Positions 1-9,079 of a stretch of DNA of 64,000 nucleotides are shown piece by piece. Source of the DNA: Limnobacter olei (GTDB lineage: Bacteria > Pseudomonadota > Gammaproteobacteria > Burkholderiales > Burkholderiaceae_B). The translations under genes and the position numbers were made by a program. The stretch lies in the NCBI RefSeq assembly GCF_029087225.1, contig NZ_JARFJD010000005.1, forward strand, positions 62,001-126,000, read 5' to 3'. Numbering within the stretch: position 1 is the first letter of the stretch; each line of letters opens with the position of its first letter. The notes under the pieces were generated by a model that saw only the letters and a program-made list of their open reading frames with translations, made no database searches and had not been told where the DNA came from.

Positions 1-1513
1 ATTCGAACAAACCATTTCCGAATTCATCTTCCGTCAAAATATAGCCCAGAGAATTGTGCGTTAGGCCTAGCAGCATCATGGGGTTTTCGCTTCGTGCGCG
101 AATTGAATCGGCCATGCCTTTTGACCCCTCGCCGGGAATGGTCACCAACTCCAGCACCTTTCCCTCGCCTTGTCCCAGTTGAATTCGAGTGACTGGCGTT
201 TCCGCATACAAGGCCACCTGAGGCAAGTTTTCATAGCCTGGAATATTGGCTGCCAGCTCTTCGCCCAGCGGCGTGAAGTTGTAATAACCGTTGAAGCTGC
301 GCAAGCCACCTGCCCCAACAAACAAAGGGTTGGTCACAGGCAAAAAAGCATTGGCATGCGCAACTTGCAAACCGCCCTCCACTTTCTTGCGCTGGCTTAA
401 AACGTTCATGGCCGCTTGTGCAACAGCCACGCCCATGGCGTTGGCTTTTTCATAAGGGTCTTCTGCTGCGGGTGCGCGTGGCGAAGAGTCTGCAATCGCG
501 CCATTGTAAAACAGCACGGTTGAATCGAAATTTCGCTCGAGCAATCGCAGCGCGCCGCCGACCCAGTCAGTGTGCACCAAGCGGTTGCTGGAACCCAGCA
601 CAGTGGGGTGTGCTGAGTAATTCAACACCGAACCCAACACCTCGCCTCGCGCTGTGCGGGCTTGCAACAAAGTCAGTGTGGGATCGGGCATGCGGGAATC
701 ATCAGGATCGCAGCGGCGGAAGTTGTTCAAGCGCGCCTCACCTTCCAGCACAGTTTGTGCAAAATCAACATAGGCTGGCTTAAGCCTGGCCACGGCTTCA
801 GCAGCCGCCTCTGCAGCCAACTGGTACAAGCCGCCTTTCAATGCCGGGTCACAAGCTTGCGCGGGGTCGGCTTGTTCGCAACTCAACCAGCTGGCAGGTA
901 CGCCACCCCACAGGCCTTGCAAGTCGGCAGCAGAATGTGAATGGGTTTGTGCAAACAATACGTTGTTGGGTGGCACATTCGCAGCCTGCGCAACGGCCGC
1001 TTTCAGTTTGTTTTGAATCACATTGCCCGCACCTATCGCATCGATGGTGACAAACACCAACCGGTTCGCAGGCTCGGCCTGACCCTCCAGAACAAACACA
1101 CGTACAAAAGTGCCATCGCCAATTCCATTGGCGGGTGGTCCACCGATATCGAAGTTCACAAGGTCTTGCGGACCATTGAATGCGAAGCCGCCATACCCAC
1201 CCAGATTGAATTGTTGCAACTTGCCAACCAACGGCGTGCTGCTGGTGACCACACCCTGAATTTGTGCAGGCGTCGGGTCAATATTTCGCTTGGCTGAGGC
1301 TGCACGAAATTGAGAGGTATCGAGCAAATTCGGATTGCCACCACCGTTGCCACCGCCATTGCCACCACCGTTTCCAGGGGGTGGATCTACAATGACGGGT
1401 GGGTCGTTCTCATTGGTGTCGGTTCGCGATGCAGTTACTGAACCGTTGTCCGAGTTCAAACAAGCTGACAGCAACAGGCACAGAAAAACCACATTCCATT
1501 GAAGTGCTTTCAT
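1..1513 (-). CDS. Neutral ceramidase-like lipoprotein (C-terminus beyond window)
   Basis: About 504 residues are present and the frame stays open at the left edge, so the C-terminus is missing. The ATG at 1513 follows AAGGAG at good spacing. The N-terminus is a lipoprotein signal (LLLSAC), followed by a Gly/Asn-rich linker at residues about 47-60. The body matches the neutral/alkaline non-lysosomal ceramidase family: a THSHS metal-ligand segment near residue 190 and a YSAHPT segment near residue 300 fit the zinc-binding histidines of that family. Members hydrolyse N-acyl sphingolipids; the true substrate here could be another lipid amide. It lies 13 bp downstream of the lipase-like lipoprotein, so the two probably form one operon for outer-surface lipid breakdown. 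Family call is fairly sure, substrate is not. Confidence 0.75.
   Translation of the reverse strand, partial: MKALQWNVVFLCLLLSACLNSDNGSVTASRTDTNENDPPVIVDPPPGNGGGNGGGNGGGNPNLLDTSQFRAASAKRNIDPTPAQIQGVVTSSTPLVGKLQQFNLGGYGGFAFNGPQDLVNFDIGGPPANGIGDGTFVRVFVLEGQAEPANRLVFVTIDAIGAGNVIQNKLKAAVAQAANVPPNNVLFAQTHSHSAADLQGLWGGVPASWLSCEQADPAQACDPALKGGLYQLAAEAAAEAVARLKPAYVDFAQTVLEGEARLNNFRRCDPDDSRMPDPTLTLLQARTARGEVLGSVLNYSAHPTVLGSSNRLVHTDWVGGALRLLERNFDSTVLFYNGAIADSSPRAPAAEDPYEKANAMGVAVAQAAMNVLSQRKKVEGGLQVAHANAFLPVTNPLFVGAGGLRSFNGYYNFTPLGEELAANIPGYENLPQVALYAETPVTRIQLGQGEGKVLELVTIPGEGSKGMADSIRARSENPMMLLGLTHNSLGYILTEDEFGNGLFE
1335..1370. repeat. 12-bp tandem repeat, three copies
   Basis: Three units of TTGCCACCACCG (middle unit differs in the last bases) lie inside the ceramidase-like gene and encode the Gly/Asn-rich linker just after the lipobox. 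Copy changes would stay in frame and only alter linker length. Confidence 0.75.
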
Positions 1514-1526
1514 TGACGAATACTCC

Positions 1527-3989
1527 TTATTTCAATGCGGGGTTGAAGCCCCGTGATGTGCAAGGCAAACCATTGCACACGTCAATCAACGCACCCTGCT
1601 TTTTCAAGAACGCAGACTTCATGTCCATGTTTTTTTCTTCGTTGCGGGGGTGGCCGTGCGGATCGGCACCATAACCTGTGGTCATGGGTCGGTTGTCCAG
1701 CGGCGGCGGCGCACTGCCATTGGGGTTTGCAGAACCATCGGCATTAGTCATGGGGCCGCTGTCCCACACGGTGAGTGCATTGCCTGCATGCGGATATTTT
1801 TTGATGCACGGCAAACCGAAATACGGATGGTCATCCGGGTGCCTGCGCCCGAAAGACACACTCGGAAACTGCTCCTGTTCGGCACGCACAGCAGGGTGGG
1901 CCTGCTTGAGCACCGCCGGTCCGCGCTGAGCGGAAGGACCGCCCACCACCGCAGGGCACTGCAAGGGCGCTTCAATGGTTCGCGCCATGATTTCCGCGGT
2001 GTTCATGTACACCTGGTGATCAGCAAACGCGGGGATCAACAACACACGTTTGTTGGGTCGCGTGCCTGGTAACTCCCGCCCTGGGGCCAAACTCCAGGCG
2101 TAACCATTGTTCTCACCCCGATCCCACAACATCTGAATCAGCGAGAGAATGAATTGCTGATCCAGCGAGGCCGGGTAAGCCTCGTAAAATGCGGGGGCAT
2201 ACGGTGCGAAGTCAACCGAACGCTGCAACAAGGTGGAGTAGGCCATGCCCGGTACACCCAACGTTGCGGCTTGAATGTCCGGCGAAATCGCTGTGACAGG
2301 TCCACCATTGATGCCGCCTTGCGAATTGCCGTCGTAAAACAATTCGCTGCGGTCAATCAGGCATTTGCCCTCTTTCTGAAAAGCGGGGTGAGTACAAAAT
2401 CCATTCTCGGAAATCATGGCCCGACCCAACATCGTGAAGTTCAAAAAGCCCTGTTGCAACCGATCGGTGAGGCGATTGAAGCCGCTGAAGTCCGTCAACA
2501 TCAACACCGTACTGGCCAAATCACCGCCCGCCGCATCCCAGAAGGGATCGTATTTGCGATTGTCATCGGGATCATCAGGCTGATTGCCCGTGGCCAAGCC
2601 GGCCCAATCCACCATGCAGAACAGGAAATTGTGGCGCTCGGCCATCACGCGCACATTCAAATCATAGGTGTTGCCTTCATCGCGCGAGCCAAGCAAACCA
2701 TGACCATACAAGGACGCGCGCGCAGGTTCACCCGTGTCCAGGTTTTTGCGCGCAATGGAGCAAATGAACGGCACGCTGGCATTTGGCGTCAGGGGGTTTC
2801 GCTGAGGCAGGGCTGTGGCCGGGCTGCCGGTGGGCACCAACGGGTAGTTATAGGTGCCACCCGACAAACAATTGGGGCTGGTGAGAAAACACGGCACATC
2901 AATATGCCCCCGAATTCGCCGCGCGGTGATTTCACTGGCCGATCCGTTCTCCGGATTTTCAATCACGGCATCAATCGTGAAGTTGGGCGATTGCGCAGCT
3001 GTCGCTTCGATGGACACATCGCGCGCATGAATCAGGCGTTCAGTCAGGTTTCGCCCCGATGCCACAGTGAAGTCCCATGCAAGGTAGAGGTTGTCACGTT
3101 CAACACCCGCCATGCCCAACACACTGAAAATATTTTCCATCAGCGGTTTGCGCGCATTTTGCGCAGCATTCGCCAGCGGCGTGCCATCCCGGTAGGCTTT
3201 GAATACCGCGTTGGGCTGGATAGTGTCACCGGCACTGTTTTTCAGGTTGCGCATGGCCACGATGTAACGTCGCCCAGGTTCCAGATTCTTGGCCACCCGA
3301 ATGACAAGCGCGGGGCCAGGATCTACGTTTGGCAAGCCCAAGCGCCCCCGCGTAATGTTGGCATCCAGCTCAGCCCAAATCAGTTGCTTTTTCAAAGTCA
3401 GGGTGTCAATCAACACAATGGGCTGATTGCGCTGCAAACTCGCTTCGATATTGGTAATAGGCACTGCCCCGGTTTTTTGCAAATCAAGCCCGGGTACACG
3501 TGTCAGAATGGGTTGGCCGGGAGAAAACCCGTCATTGCGATTCCAGTCAGTTGGATCGATGGGCTTGCCCGCAATATTCTTGGGCATGGCCAATGCATTC
3601 AAATTCACCCGCATCTTGGTGTCGGTTTGCGTATCTGCGGTTGTGAAGTAATTGTTCGGAAACGGGAACAGACAGTAGGCCGGGTCCAGCGGATCACAGC
3701 GCTCGGCACCCGCTGGTGCAGCGCCGGTGCCGGCTGGCTCAGTTCGTACCACGGGGTCTTTGGGGAACAAGGGAGACTCAACACCGCCGCCGTCCCCGCC
3801 ATCGCCATCGCCATCGCCATCACCAGGGTTGTCTGGATCTTCCGGATCCACCGGTGTGTCGGGTTCCTCCTCATTGGGATTGGTAACGGTGGGGCTGTCA
3901 GCCTGCGGCGAAGCTGAATCGCCCATGCACCCACCCAATAGCAAAGCCCAAGCCAATACAATGGCTCCACCCCAGATTGTCGTCCTCAT
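1527..3989 (-). CDS. Lipase/esterase-like alpha/beta-hydrolase lipoprotein
   Basis: 820 residues. ATG at 3989 follows a purine-rich AAGAGAGAGA. The N-terminus is a lipoprotein signal ending in LLGGC (Cys21), then an acidic Asp/Gly/Pro linker at about residues 38-68. The rest is one large secreted domain with several Cys pairs. A GNSQG pentapeptide places a probable nucleophile at Ser556 (GxSxG elbow of alpha/beta hydrolases). An FPFPNNYFT segment and a WNRNDGFSPG segment before the catalytic domain are typical of large secreted bacterial lipase-like proteins. Cell location: outer or inner membrane-anchored. First gene of a two-gene operon with the ceramidase-like lipoprotein, divergent from a TetR regulator. 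Substrate not predictable from sequence; a role as esterase or polyester hydrolase is possible. Confidence 0.65.
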   Translation of the reverse strand: MRTTIWGGAIVLAWALLLGGCMGDSASPQADSPTVTNPNEEEPDTPVDPEDPDNPGDGDGDGDGGDGGGVESPLFPKDPVVRTEPAGTGAAPAGAERCDPLDPAYCLFPFPNNYFTTADTQTDTKMRVNLNALAMPKNIAGKPIDPTDWNRNDGFSPGQPILTRVPGLDLQKTGAVPITNIEASLQRNQPIVLIDTLTLKKQLIWAELDANITRGRLGLPNVDPGPALVIRVAKNLEPGRRYIVAMRNLKNSAGDTIQPNAVFKAYRDGTPLANAAQNARKPLMENIFSVLGMAGVERDNLYLAWDFTVASGRNLTERLIHARDVSIEATAAQSPNFTIDAVIENPENGSASEITARRIRGHIDVPCFLTSPNCLSGGTYNYPLVPTGSPATALPQRNPLTPNASVPFICSIARKNLDTGEPARASLYGHGLLGSRDEGNTYDLNVRVMAERHNFLFCMVDWAGLATGNQPDDPDDNRKYDPFWDAAGGDLASTVLMLTDFSGFNRLTDRLQQGFLNFTMLGRAMISENGFCTHPAFQKEGKCLIDRSELFYDGNSQGGINGGPVTAISPDIQAATLGVPGMAYSTLLQRSVDFAPYAPAFYEAYPASLDQQFILSLIQMLWDRGENNGYAWSLAPGRELPGTRPNKRVLLIPAFADHQVYMNTAEIMARTIEAPLQCPAVVGGPSAQRGPAVLKQAHPAVRAEQEQFPSVSFGRRHPDDHPYFGLPCIKKYPHAGNALTVWDSGPMTNADGSANPNGSAPPPLDNRPMTTGYGADPHGHPRNEEKNMDMKSAFLKKQGALIDVCNGLPCTSRGFNPALK
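3801..3824. repeat. 6-bp tandem repeat (ATCGCC)
   Basis: Three perfect ATCGCC units plus one ATCACC inside the lipase-like gene, encoding the Asp-Gly dipeptides of the linker. Unit-length changes would remain in frame. Confidence 0.7.
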
Positions 3990-4031
3990 GTCTCTCTCTT
4001 TTTTGCAAGGGGCCTTGTGTTCGACCCTTAA

Positions 4032-4049
4032 GTTACATTACTGTAACTA
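4032..4049. promoter_or_regulatory. Palindromic operator candidate for the TetR regulator
   Basis: Perfect inverted repeat AGTTACA-TTAC-TGTAACT (7-bp arms, 4-bp centre) in the 127-bp gap between the divergent lipase-like gene and the tetR gene. Position and symmetry fit a TetR dimer site controlling both directions; the assignment to this regulator is inference. Confidence 0.55.
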
Positions 4050-4116
4050 GAGATTAGTTTATGAAGTTGTAATACGTCTAGTGTAGTTTTTCCATAGTAA
4101 ATTCAACGAGTTAACA

Positions 4117-4716
4117 ATGTTAAAACCAGTGCAAACCCGCATGAAACCTGAGGACAGAGAACGTCAACTGCTCGAAGTTGCGCAGCGGATGTTTGTGGAA
4201 AGGGGTTACCAAGGCACAGCCATGGAAGACATTGCCAAAGCCGCAGGCGTGACCCGCCCAGTGGTGTACAAACTGTTTGGAAACAAGGACGGTATTTACC
4301 TTGCTTGCCTGAAGAAGGCGCGGGAAGTGCTGAACACTTACATCATTGAGCGTGCTCTCGAGGGCAACGGTCTTCAGGGTCGCTTGCGCGGCGGCATCGA
4401 GGGTTATTTTTCATTTGTCGAATTCGAGAGGGACGCATTTCGATTTCTCTACGACAGTGGTGCAGCGGTGGCTGGCCCAGCGGCGCAAGCCGCAGCTCAA
4501 TTGCGCTTCGACACAGTGAACCGCATCGCTTTTTTACTGGACGATTTAAAAGGTGTTATGCCGGAAGAAGAAATTGTGGCCACTGCCCACGCTTTGTCTG
4601 GCGCGGGCGAGCAACTGGCCAAATGGTGGTTAACCCAACCCGCTTTGCCCAAAGCCACTGTGGTGAACACCATGTTTAATTTGCTTTGGGCGGGCTTGGT
4701 TAATCACCAAGAATAA
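4117..4716 (+). CDS. TetR/AcrR family transcriptional regulator
   Basis: 199 residues, normal length for TetR. The N-terminal helix-turn-helix spans about residues 14-60 (GTAMEDIAKAAGVTRPVVY, then the FGNKDGIY segment typical of helix 4). The C-terminal two thirds are helical and would hold the ligand pocket and dimer face. It is divergent from the ceramidase/lipase operon with a perfect palindrome in between, so it likely represses that operon and itself, with a lipid-derived effector as the natural guess. It converges with the DUF4382 gene, 3 bp between the stops. Confidence 0.85.
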   Translation: MLKPVQTRMKPEDRERQLLEVAQRMFVERGYQGTAMEDIAKAAGVTRPVVYKLFGNKDGIYLACLKKAREVLNTYIIERALEGNGLQGRLRGGIEGYFSFVEFERDAFRFLYDSGAAVAGPAAQAAAQLRFDTVNRIAFLLDDLKGVMPEEEIVATAHALSGAGEQLAKWWLTQPALPKATVVNTMFNLLWAGLVNHQE

Positions 4717-4719
4717 TGC

Positions 4720-6069
4720 TTACGGTGCAGGCGCACTCGAGAAATCAAAGTTTTTGGTGATGACTTCACGAGGAGAATCTGTGGTGCCCACAAATCCGGG
4801 GTTAAAGTTGGCGGCAGCCATCTGTACCACCGGTGTTAAGTCCACTGGTTCTGCAATCGCCATCACTGTGTATTCGCCCTCCACACCGCTGTCGGCACTG
4901 AAGTTGAACACACCAGTGGCTGTATAGGGGGCCACCTGAGGCGCATCCACCGGCAAAGTGAATGAATACCCTGCGGTGTCACCCATACCAGTCATCACAC
5001 CGCCGGAATCAAATGTTTCGAATGACAACTGGGCTGAATTGATCAACACCGTAGCACCCTCAGTCAAGGTTTGCGTGATTTCAACAAAAGTGGCGGGTTT
5101 TACATCGTCCGTATTGGTCACGGCTCCTACAGCATCACCTTCTACAGTGGCTGGAAGCAGCGCAATTTCATTTTGATCACCCGCAGTAACCGAATCAAAA
5201 TCCAAATTCACTAGCTGACCTTCAGGAACCACGACATCGGTGACCACCTTGGTAATAAAACCCGATGCAGTGAACACCAAATCGTAAGTGCCAGGAGGAA
5301 CCTGGGACAAAACAAATCTACCGTTGGCGGCCAAGTCTGTTGATTCAATTGGCGCTGTGGCGCGCACCACCTCCCCATTTTGCTGCAAAGAAATACTGAC
5401 GCCCTCAGGCACCAATGCGTCGGCCACACTGCCACGCACGCCAGACGACAAGCGTGGAATTGCAGTCAGCACTGGTTTCAGCAAGTAGTTACCAGAATTT
5501 CCCGCTTCAACCACTGACTTGCATGCATCGAAATCAATCAAGAGATCGGCAACCTGCCCTTCAGCCACATCAATGCCCACATTAATTTTCACGCCGCTTT
5601 GTTGACCACTGGGAGTTTTCAAGTCTTCGAAGCCACCCGCACTGAACACCACGTGGTTGGGTGCACGTGTGGGGTCAGCATCCGGATCAAAGTCAATGTC
5701 TGCAGGGTCAGCCGTGGCATTGTCCACCAACACAAAACGAACCTGCTGAATTCGCCCGACCGGCAAGGTGATTTCACCCAGTTCTTCAATCACGCCGTTT
5801 TGCAAATCAAGTAAATCAATCTGGCGTGGCTGGTCCAACACAATCTCTGACCAACCGCCACCGTCGGGGCTGGCCGTGGCGCTGCTGTTGACCCGAATTC
5901 GGTCCACTGTCACAAACACATTGTCGTAACCACAAGACGGCGCGTCGGTCATGGCGGTGCGCAGCGTTCCTGTGGCGGCAGAATCGCCGCCGCCGCCACA
6001 AGCTGCTACAAACAAGGCGGCACAAGTAACCGCCAAGGCGCTTTGGATGTATGTTTTCCCCTTTCGCAT
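4720..6069 (-). CDS. DUF4382 domain lipoprotein
   Basis: 449 residues from ATG 6069, preceded by AAGGAGATAGAA; a longer in-frame start 57 bp upstream lacks a ribosome site. Lipobox VAAC places the lipidated Cys at 24, followed by a Gly run. Residues about 33-165 match DUF4382 (opening TAMTDAPSCGYDNV, later TLPVGRIQQVRFVL). A middle segment (about 210-285) looks like a carboxypeptidase-regulatory/beta-sandwich fold (GRFVLSQVPPGTYDL). DUF4382 function is not known; the protein is probably an exported surface or periplasmic lipoprotein. It is alone on its strand, with a 395-bp gap upstream. Family sure, role unknown. Confidence 0.8.
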   Translation of the reverse strand: MRKGKTYIQSALAVTCAALFVAACGGGGDSAATGTLRTAMTDAPSCGYDNVFVTVDRIRVNSSATASPDGGGWSEIVLDQPRQIDLLDLQNGVIEELGEITLPVGRIQQVRFVLVDNATADPADIDFDPDADPTRAPNHVVFSAGGFEDLKTPSGQQSGVKINVGIDVAEGQVADLLIDFDACKSVVEAGNSGNYLLKPVLTAIPRLSSGVRGSVADALVPEGVSISLQQNGEVVRATAPIESTDLAANGRFVLSQVPPGTYDLVFTASGFITKVVTDVVVPEGQLVNLDFDSVTAGDQNEIALLPATVEGDAVGAVTNTDDVKPATFVEITQTLTEGATVLINSAQLSFETFDSGGVMTGMGDTAGYSFTLPVDAPQVAPYTATGVFNFSADSGVEGEYTVMAIAEPVDLTPVVQMAAANFNPGFVGTTDSPREVITKNFDFSSAPAP

Positions 6070-6385
6070 TTCTATCTCCTTGAATGTCCGCTTGAAATTA
6101 GATCTGAGCAGATTCGGACTATCCATGTTTAACGCGTCAAAAGGAAAAACTGTTTACCCGTGTCGCAACGAATAATTGTGCACTACAACATATCATTCTT
6201 GAAAATCATGAAATCTCGAAAATAATCTATCTTTTTAAGAGCTCAGTTTCCAAATAATTCTCAATTTCAATTTCTTAACATACCCACCAAACCCTTTTCC
6301 CTTATGGATTAGAAGGTTAGAGTCGATTCAAGACAACAATCAGAACGATAGCTATTTTGCATTAATGAAAGTATTCAATTAACTT
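6070..6385. other. AT-rich intergenic region upstream of ahpC and the DUF4382 gene
   Basis: No credible gene. The stretch is AT-rich and holds the divergent promoters. An ATAGCTAT palindrome at 6348-6355 recalls OxyR half-sites (ATAG/CTAT) but lacks the regular 7-bp spacing, so it is only a weak hint of peroxide control. Confidence 0.4.
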
Positions 6386-6414
6386 TTGCAATCGCACAAT
6401 TTATTGGTTAAAAT
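6386..6414 (+). promoter_or_regulatory. Sigma-70-like promoter of ahpC
   Basis: TTGCAA at 6386-6391 and TAAAAT at 6409-6414 with exactly 17 bp between, ending 50 bp before the ahpC ATG. GGAGGA at 6453-6458 is the ribosome site. Inferred from sequence only. Confidence 0.5.
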
Positions 6415-6464
6415 TGCGATGAATTAATTTACTGACTGTTCATTAACTTTTTGGAGGACTTCAA

Positions 6465-7028
6465 ATGTCTCTGATCAACACCACAATCAAGCCATTCAAA
6501 GCCACTGCTTACTGGAACGGCAAAGAAATCAACCTGACCGAAGCCGACGTGCTGGGCAAGTGGTCTGTGTTCTTCTTCTACCCCGCTGACTTCACATTCG
6601 TGTGCCCCACTGAACTGGGCGACCTGGCTGACCAGTACGAGGAACTGAAAGCCATGGGCGTTGAAGTGTTCTCTGTGTCAACCGACACCCACTTCACACA
6701 CAAAGCCTGGGCCGACGCCACAGAAACCATCGGCAAAATCCGTTTCCCAATGATTGGTGACCCCACCGGTCAAATTACACGCAACTTCGGTGTGATGATC
6801 GAAGAAGAAGGCTTGGCACTGCGCGGTACCTTTGTACTCGACCCACAGGGCGTGATCAAAGTGATGGAAGTGCACGACCTTGGCATTGGCCGTGACGCAT
6901 CCGAACTGAAGCGCAAGATTCAAGCCGCACAGTACATCGCCAAGAATCCTGGCCAGGCTTGCCCTGCCAAGTGGAAGGAAGGCGACGCCGCCTTGACTCC
7001 ATCACTGGACCTGGTTGGCAAAATCTAA
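6465..7028 (+). CDS. ahpC: Alkyl hydroperoxide reductase subunit C (peroxiredoxin)
   Basis: 187 residues, the usual length of bacterial AhpC. The peroxidatic Cys47 sits in FVCPTELG and the resolving Cys166 in GQACPAKW, so this is a typical 2-Cys peroxiredoxin reducing hydrogen peroxide and organic hydroperoxides in the cytoplasm. Strong GGAGGA ribosome site. It is followed by a hairpin and then ahpF, its NADH-dependent reductase. Peroxide (OxyR) control is usual for this pair but no convincing OxyR box could be read here. Confidence 0.97.
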   Translation: MSLINTTIKPFKATAYWNGKEINLTEADVLGKWSVFFFYPADFTFVCPTELGDLADQYEELKAMGVEVFSVSTDTHFTHKAWADATETIGKIRFPMIGDPTGQITRNFGVMIEEEGLALRGTFVLDPQGVIKVMEVHDLGIGRDASELKRKIQAAQYIAKNPGQACPAKWKEGDAALTPSLDLVGKI

Positions 7029-7060
7029 ATTCAAATTACCTTTGAATTTTTAGCAGTAAA

Positions 7061-7081
7061 CCGCTCCCCACAAGGGAGCGG
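7061..7081 (+). terminator. Hairpin between ahpC and ahpF (partial terminator or RNA stabiliser)
   Basis: Perfect 8-bp stem CCGCTCCC-CACAA-GGGAGCGG, without a following T run. A second weak stem TTCAAA/TTTGAA followed by five T lies at 7030-7050. Such structures commonly lower ahpF expression relative to ahpC or protect the ahpC 3' end; which applies is inference. Confidence 0.5.
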
Positions 7082-7124
7082 CCCCTTGTTCACACACATC
7101 TGACGAACATCCCCGGAGTACCCC

Positions 7125-8696
7125 ATGCTCGACGCAAACATCAAACAACAACTGAAGACCTATCTGCAGATGCTGCGCCACCCCATTGAATTGGTGGCCT
7201 CGCTGGACAACGGTGACAAAGCACGCGATATGGAACAGCTGGTGCAAGAAATCGCGGAGTGCTCAGACAAAGTGTCTGTGCGCCTTGACGGCAACTACAA
7301 CCTGCGCCCCTCATTCTCAATTGCCAAGCAAGGTGAGGAAGGCCGCGTGCGTTTTGCCGGTTTGCCCATGGGACATGAATTCACCTCGCTGCTACTGGGC
7401 CTGCTGCATGTGGGTGGCCATCCACCCAAGGTGGAGGCAGACGTAATCGAACAAATCAAAGGCTTGCAGGCGCCTGCAAACGGCGGTCATTTTGAAACCG
7501 TCATTTCACTGAGCTGCCACAACTGTCCTGACGTTGTTCAGGCATTCAACACCATTGCAGCATTGAACCCGGCATTTAGCCACACCATGATCGATGGCGG
7601 CATGTTCCAGCCACTTGTTGAACAGCGCAAGGTCATGGCAGTCCCCACCGTGTTTCAAGGTACACAAGGGAATAGCAACGAAAGCTTTGGCTCCGGCCGA
7701 ATGACACTGGAAGAAATTGTCGCCAAGCTGGACACTGGCGCTGCTGAAAAGGACGCAGCCAAACTGAATGCCAAAGGCGAGTTTGATGTGCTGATTGTGG
7801 GCGGTGGCCCCGCCGGCGCAGCCGCTGCGATTTATGCTGCGCGTAAAGGCGTGAGAACCGGCATCGTCACCGAGCGCTTCGGTGGCCAGGTTCTGGACAC
7901 ACTGGGCATTGAAAACTTCATTTCCATGAAAGAAACAGAAGGCCCCAAGCTGGTGGCTGCACTGGAACAACACGTGAAGGAATACGACATCGACGTGATG
8001 AACCTGCAACGCGCCAAAGGCCTGCAGAAACTGAGCGACGGCAAGGTTGAAGTTGAACTGGAAAACGGTGCCAAGCTGACCAGCAAAAGCATCATTTTGA
8101 GCACCGGCGCACGCTGGCGCGAAATGAATGTGCCAGGCGAAGCCGAGTACCGCAACAAGGGCGTGGCCTACTGCCCGCACTGCGACGGCCCCTTGTACAA
8201 AGGCAAGCGTGTTGCGGTCATTGGTGGTGGCAACAGCGGTGTAGAAGCTGCCATTGACCTGGCCGGCATTGTGAAAGAAGTCACCCTGTTTGAATTCGAC
8301 ACCAAGCTGAAAGCCGACGCGGTATTGCAGAAAAAACTGTACAGCCTTCCGAATGTGAAAGTGATTTTGAATGCACTGACCACCGAGGTGAATGGCGACG
8401 GTAGCAAAGTGTACGGCCTTACCTACAAAGACCGAGCAACGGATGAAGTGAAGCAGGTTGAACTGGAAGGTATTTTTGTTCAAATCGGTTTGCTGCCCAA
8501 CACCGACTGGCTGAAAGGCTCGCTGGAATTGAGCAAGCACGGTGAAATCGTGGTGGACCACAAAGGCCACACTAGCATGGAAGGCGTGTTCGCTGCGGGC
8601 GACTGCACAACCGCTCCTTACAAGCAAATCATCATCGCCATGGGTGAAGGCGCGAATGCTTCACTGGCCGCGTTTGATCATTTAATTCGACAGTAA
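7125..8696 (+). CDS. ahpF: Alkyl hydroperoxide reductase subunit F
   Basis: 523 residues, full length for AhpF. The N-terminal tandem thioredoxin-like domain carries the redox pair Cys131/Cys134 (SLSCHNC). An FAD-binding GGGPAGAA motif starts near residue 226. The CPHC active site is at Cys350/Cys353, and an NAD(P)H-binding [10 protein letters not shown] motif follows. The enzyme passes electrons from NADH through FAD and two disulfides to AhpC. It lies 96 bp downstream of ahpC and ends at a strong terminator. Confidence 0.97.
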   Translation: MLDANIKQQLKTYLQMLRHPIELVASLDNGDKARDMEQLVQEIAECSDKVSVRLDGNYNLRPSFSIAKQGEEGRVRFAGLPMGHEFTSLLLGLLHVGGHPPKVEADVIEQIKGLQAPANGGHFETVISLSCHNCPDVVQAFNTIAALNPAFSHTMIDGGMFQPLVEQRKVMAVPTVFQGTQGNSNESFGSGRMTLEEIVAKLDTGAAEKDAAKLNAKGEFDVLIVGGGPAGAAAAIYAARKGVRTGIVTERFGGQVLDTLGIENFISMKETEGPKLVAALEQHVKEYDIDVMNLQRAKGLQKLSDGKVEVELENGAKLTSKSIILSTGARWREMNVPGEAEYRNKGVAYCPHCDGPLYKGKRVAVIGGGNSGVEAAIDLAGIVKEVTLFEFDTKLKADAVLQKKLYSLPNVKVILNALTTEVNGDGSKVYGLTYKDRATDEVKQVELEGIFVQIGLLPNTDWLKGSLELSKHGEIVVDHKGHTSMEGVFAAGDCTTAPYKQIIIAMGEGANASLAAFDHLIRQ

Positions 8697-8710
8697 GGCC
8701 TCTCGATATA

Positions 8711-8742
8711 AAAAGCCCGCAGGTTTTGATCTGCGGGCTTTT
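8711..8742. terminator. Rho-independent terminator, bidirectional
   Basis: AAAAGCCCGCAG / CTGCGGGCTTTT stem with an 8-nt loop and T runs on both strands. It sits between the converging ahpF and DUF3325 genes and can serve both. Confidence 0.9.
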
Positions 8743-8767
8743 TTATTGACAGCTTTTTTGAGCATGC

Positions 8768-9079
8768 CTAAAAAGGCCAGAATGATTTCACCATGCGCGG
8801 CTTGTTGGCTAAAAGTAGGGCCACCGTCACAGCAGCGCCAACCATCAACATGATCCACACCAGTGCCGCAATCGAAGGTCGATCTGCAACAAGGCACACC
8901 ACCAGTGACACAACAAGGGCAAGATAACCCAACAGTTTCAACACCGTTCGAGGTGGTTGGCTATCGGCCAAGGGAATCTGCTTCACCTGTGCCCAATGCA
9001 CATCCATGGACAAGGCCAACCACGCCATGCCCGCCAGGCTGAGCAAAGCGGCGGCAGTTAAATAAAATGCCTCAGGCAT
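8768..9079 (-). CDS. DUF3325 family membrane protein
   Basis: 103 residues from ATG 9079, which overlaps the end of the PepSY gene by 8 bp (ATGCCTGA), a sign of coupled translation. Three hydrophobic segments at about residues 3-22, 45-62 and 66-88 make it a small inner-membrane protein. DUF3325 proteins occur with DUF3649 and PepSY-TM proteins in iron/siderophore operons; molecular function is unknown. Third gene of a Fur-box-preceded operon. Confidence 0.8.
   Translation of the reverse strand: MPEAFYLTAAALLSLAGMAWLALSMDVHWAQVKQIPLADSQPPRTVLKLLGYLALVVSLVVCLVADRPSIAALVWIMLMVGAAVTVALLLANKPRMVKSFWPF

Noticed and set aside
2154-3917. 587-codon open frame on the plus strand
   Set aside because: It is fully antisense to the lipase-like gene, which has a lipobox, linker, GxSxG and ribosome site. 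The antisense product is Arg/His/Gln-rich with no domain signature.
6348-6355. ATAGCTAT as an OxyR site for ahpC
   Set aside because: OxyR sites need four tetramers at 7-bp spacing; only one palindrome is present.
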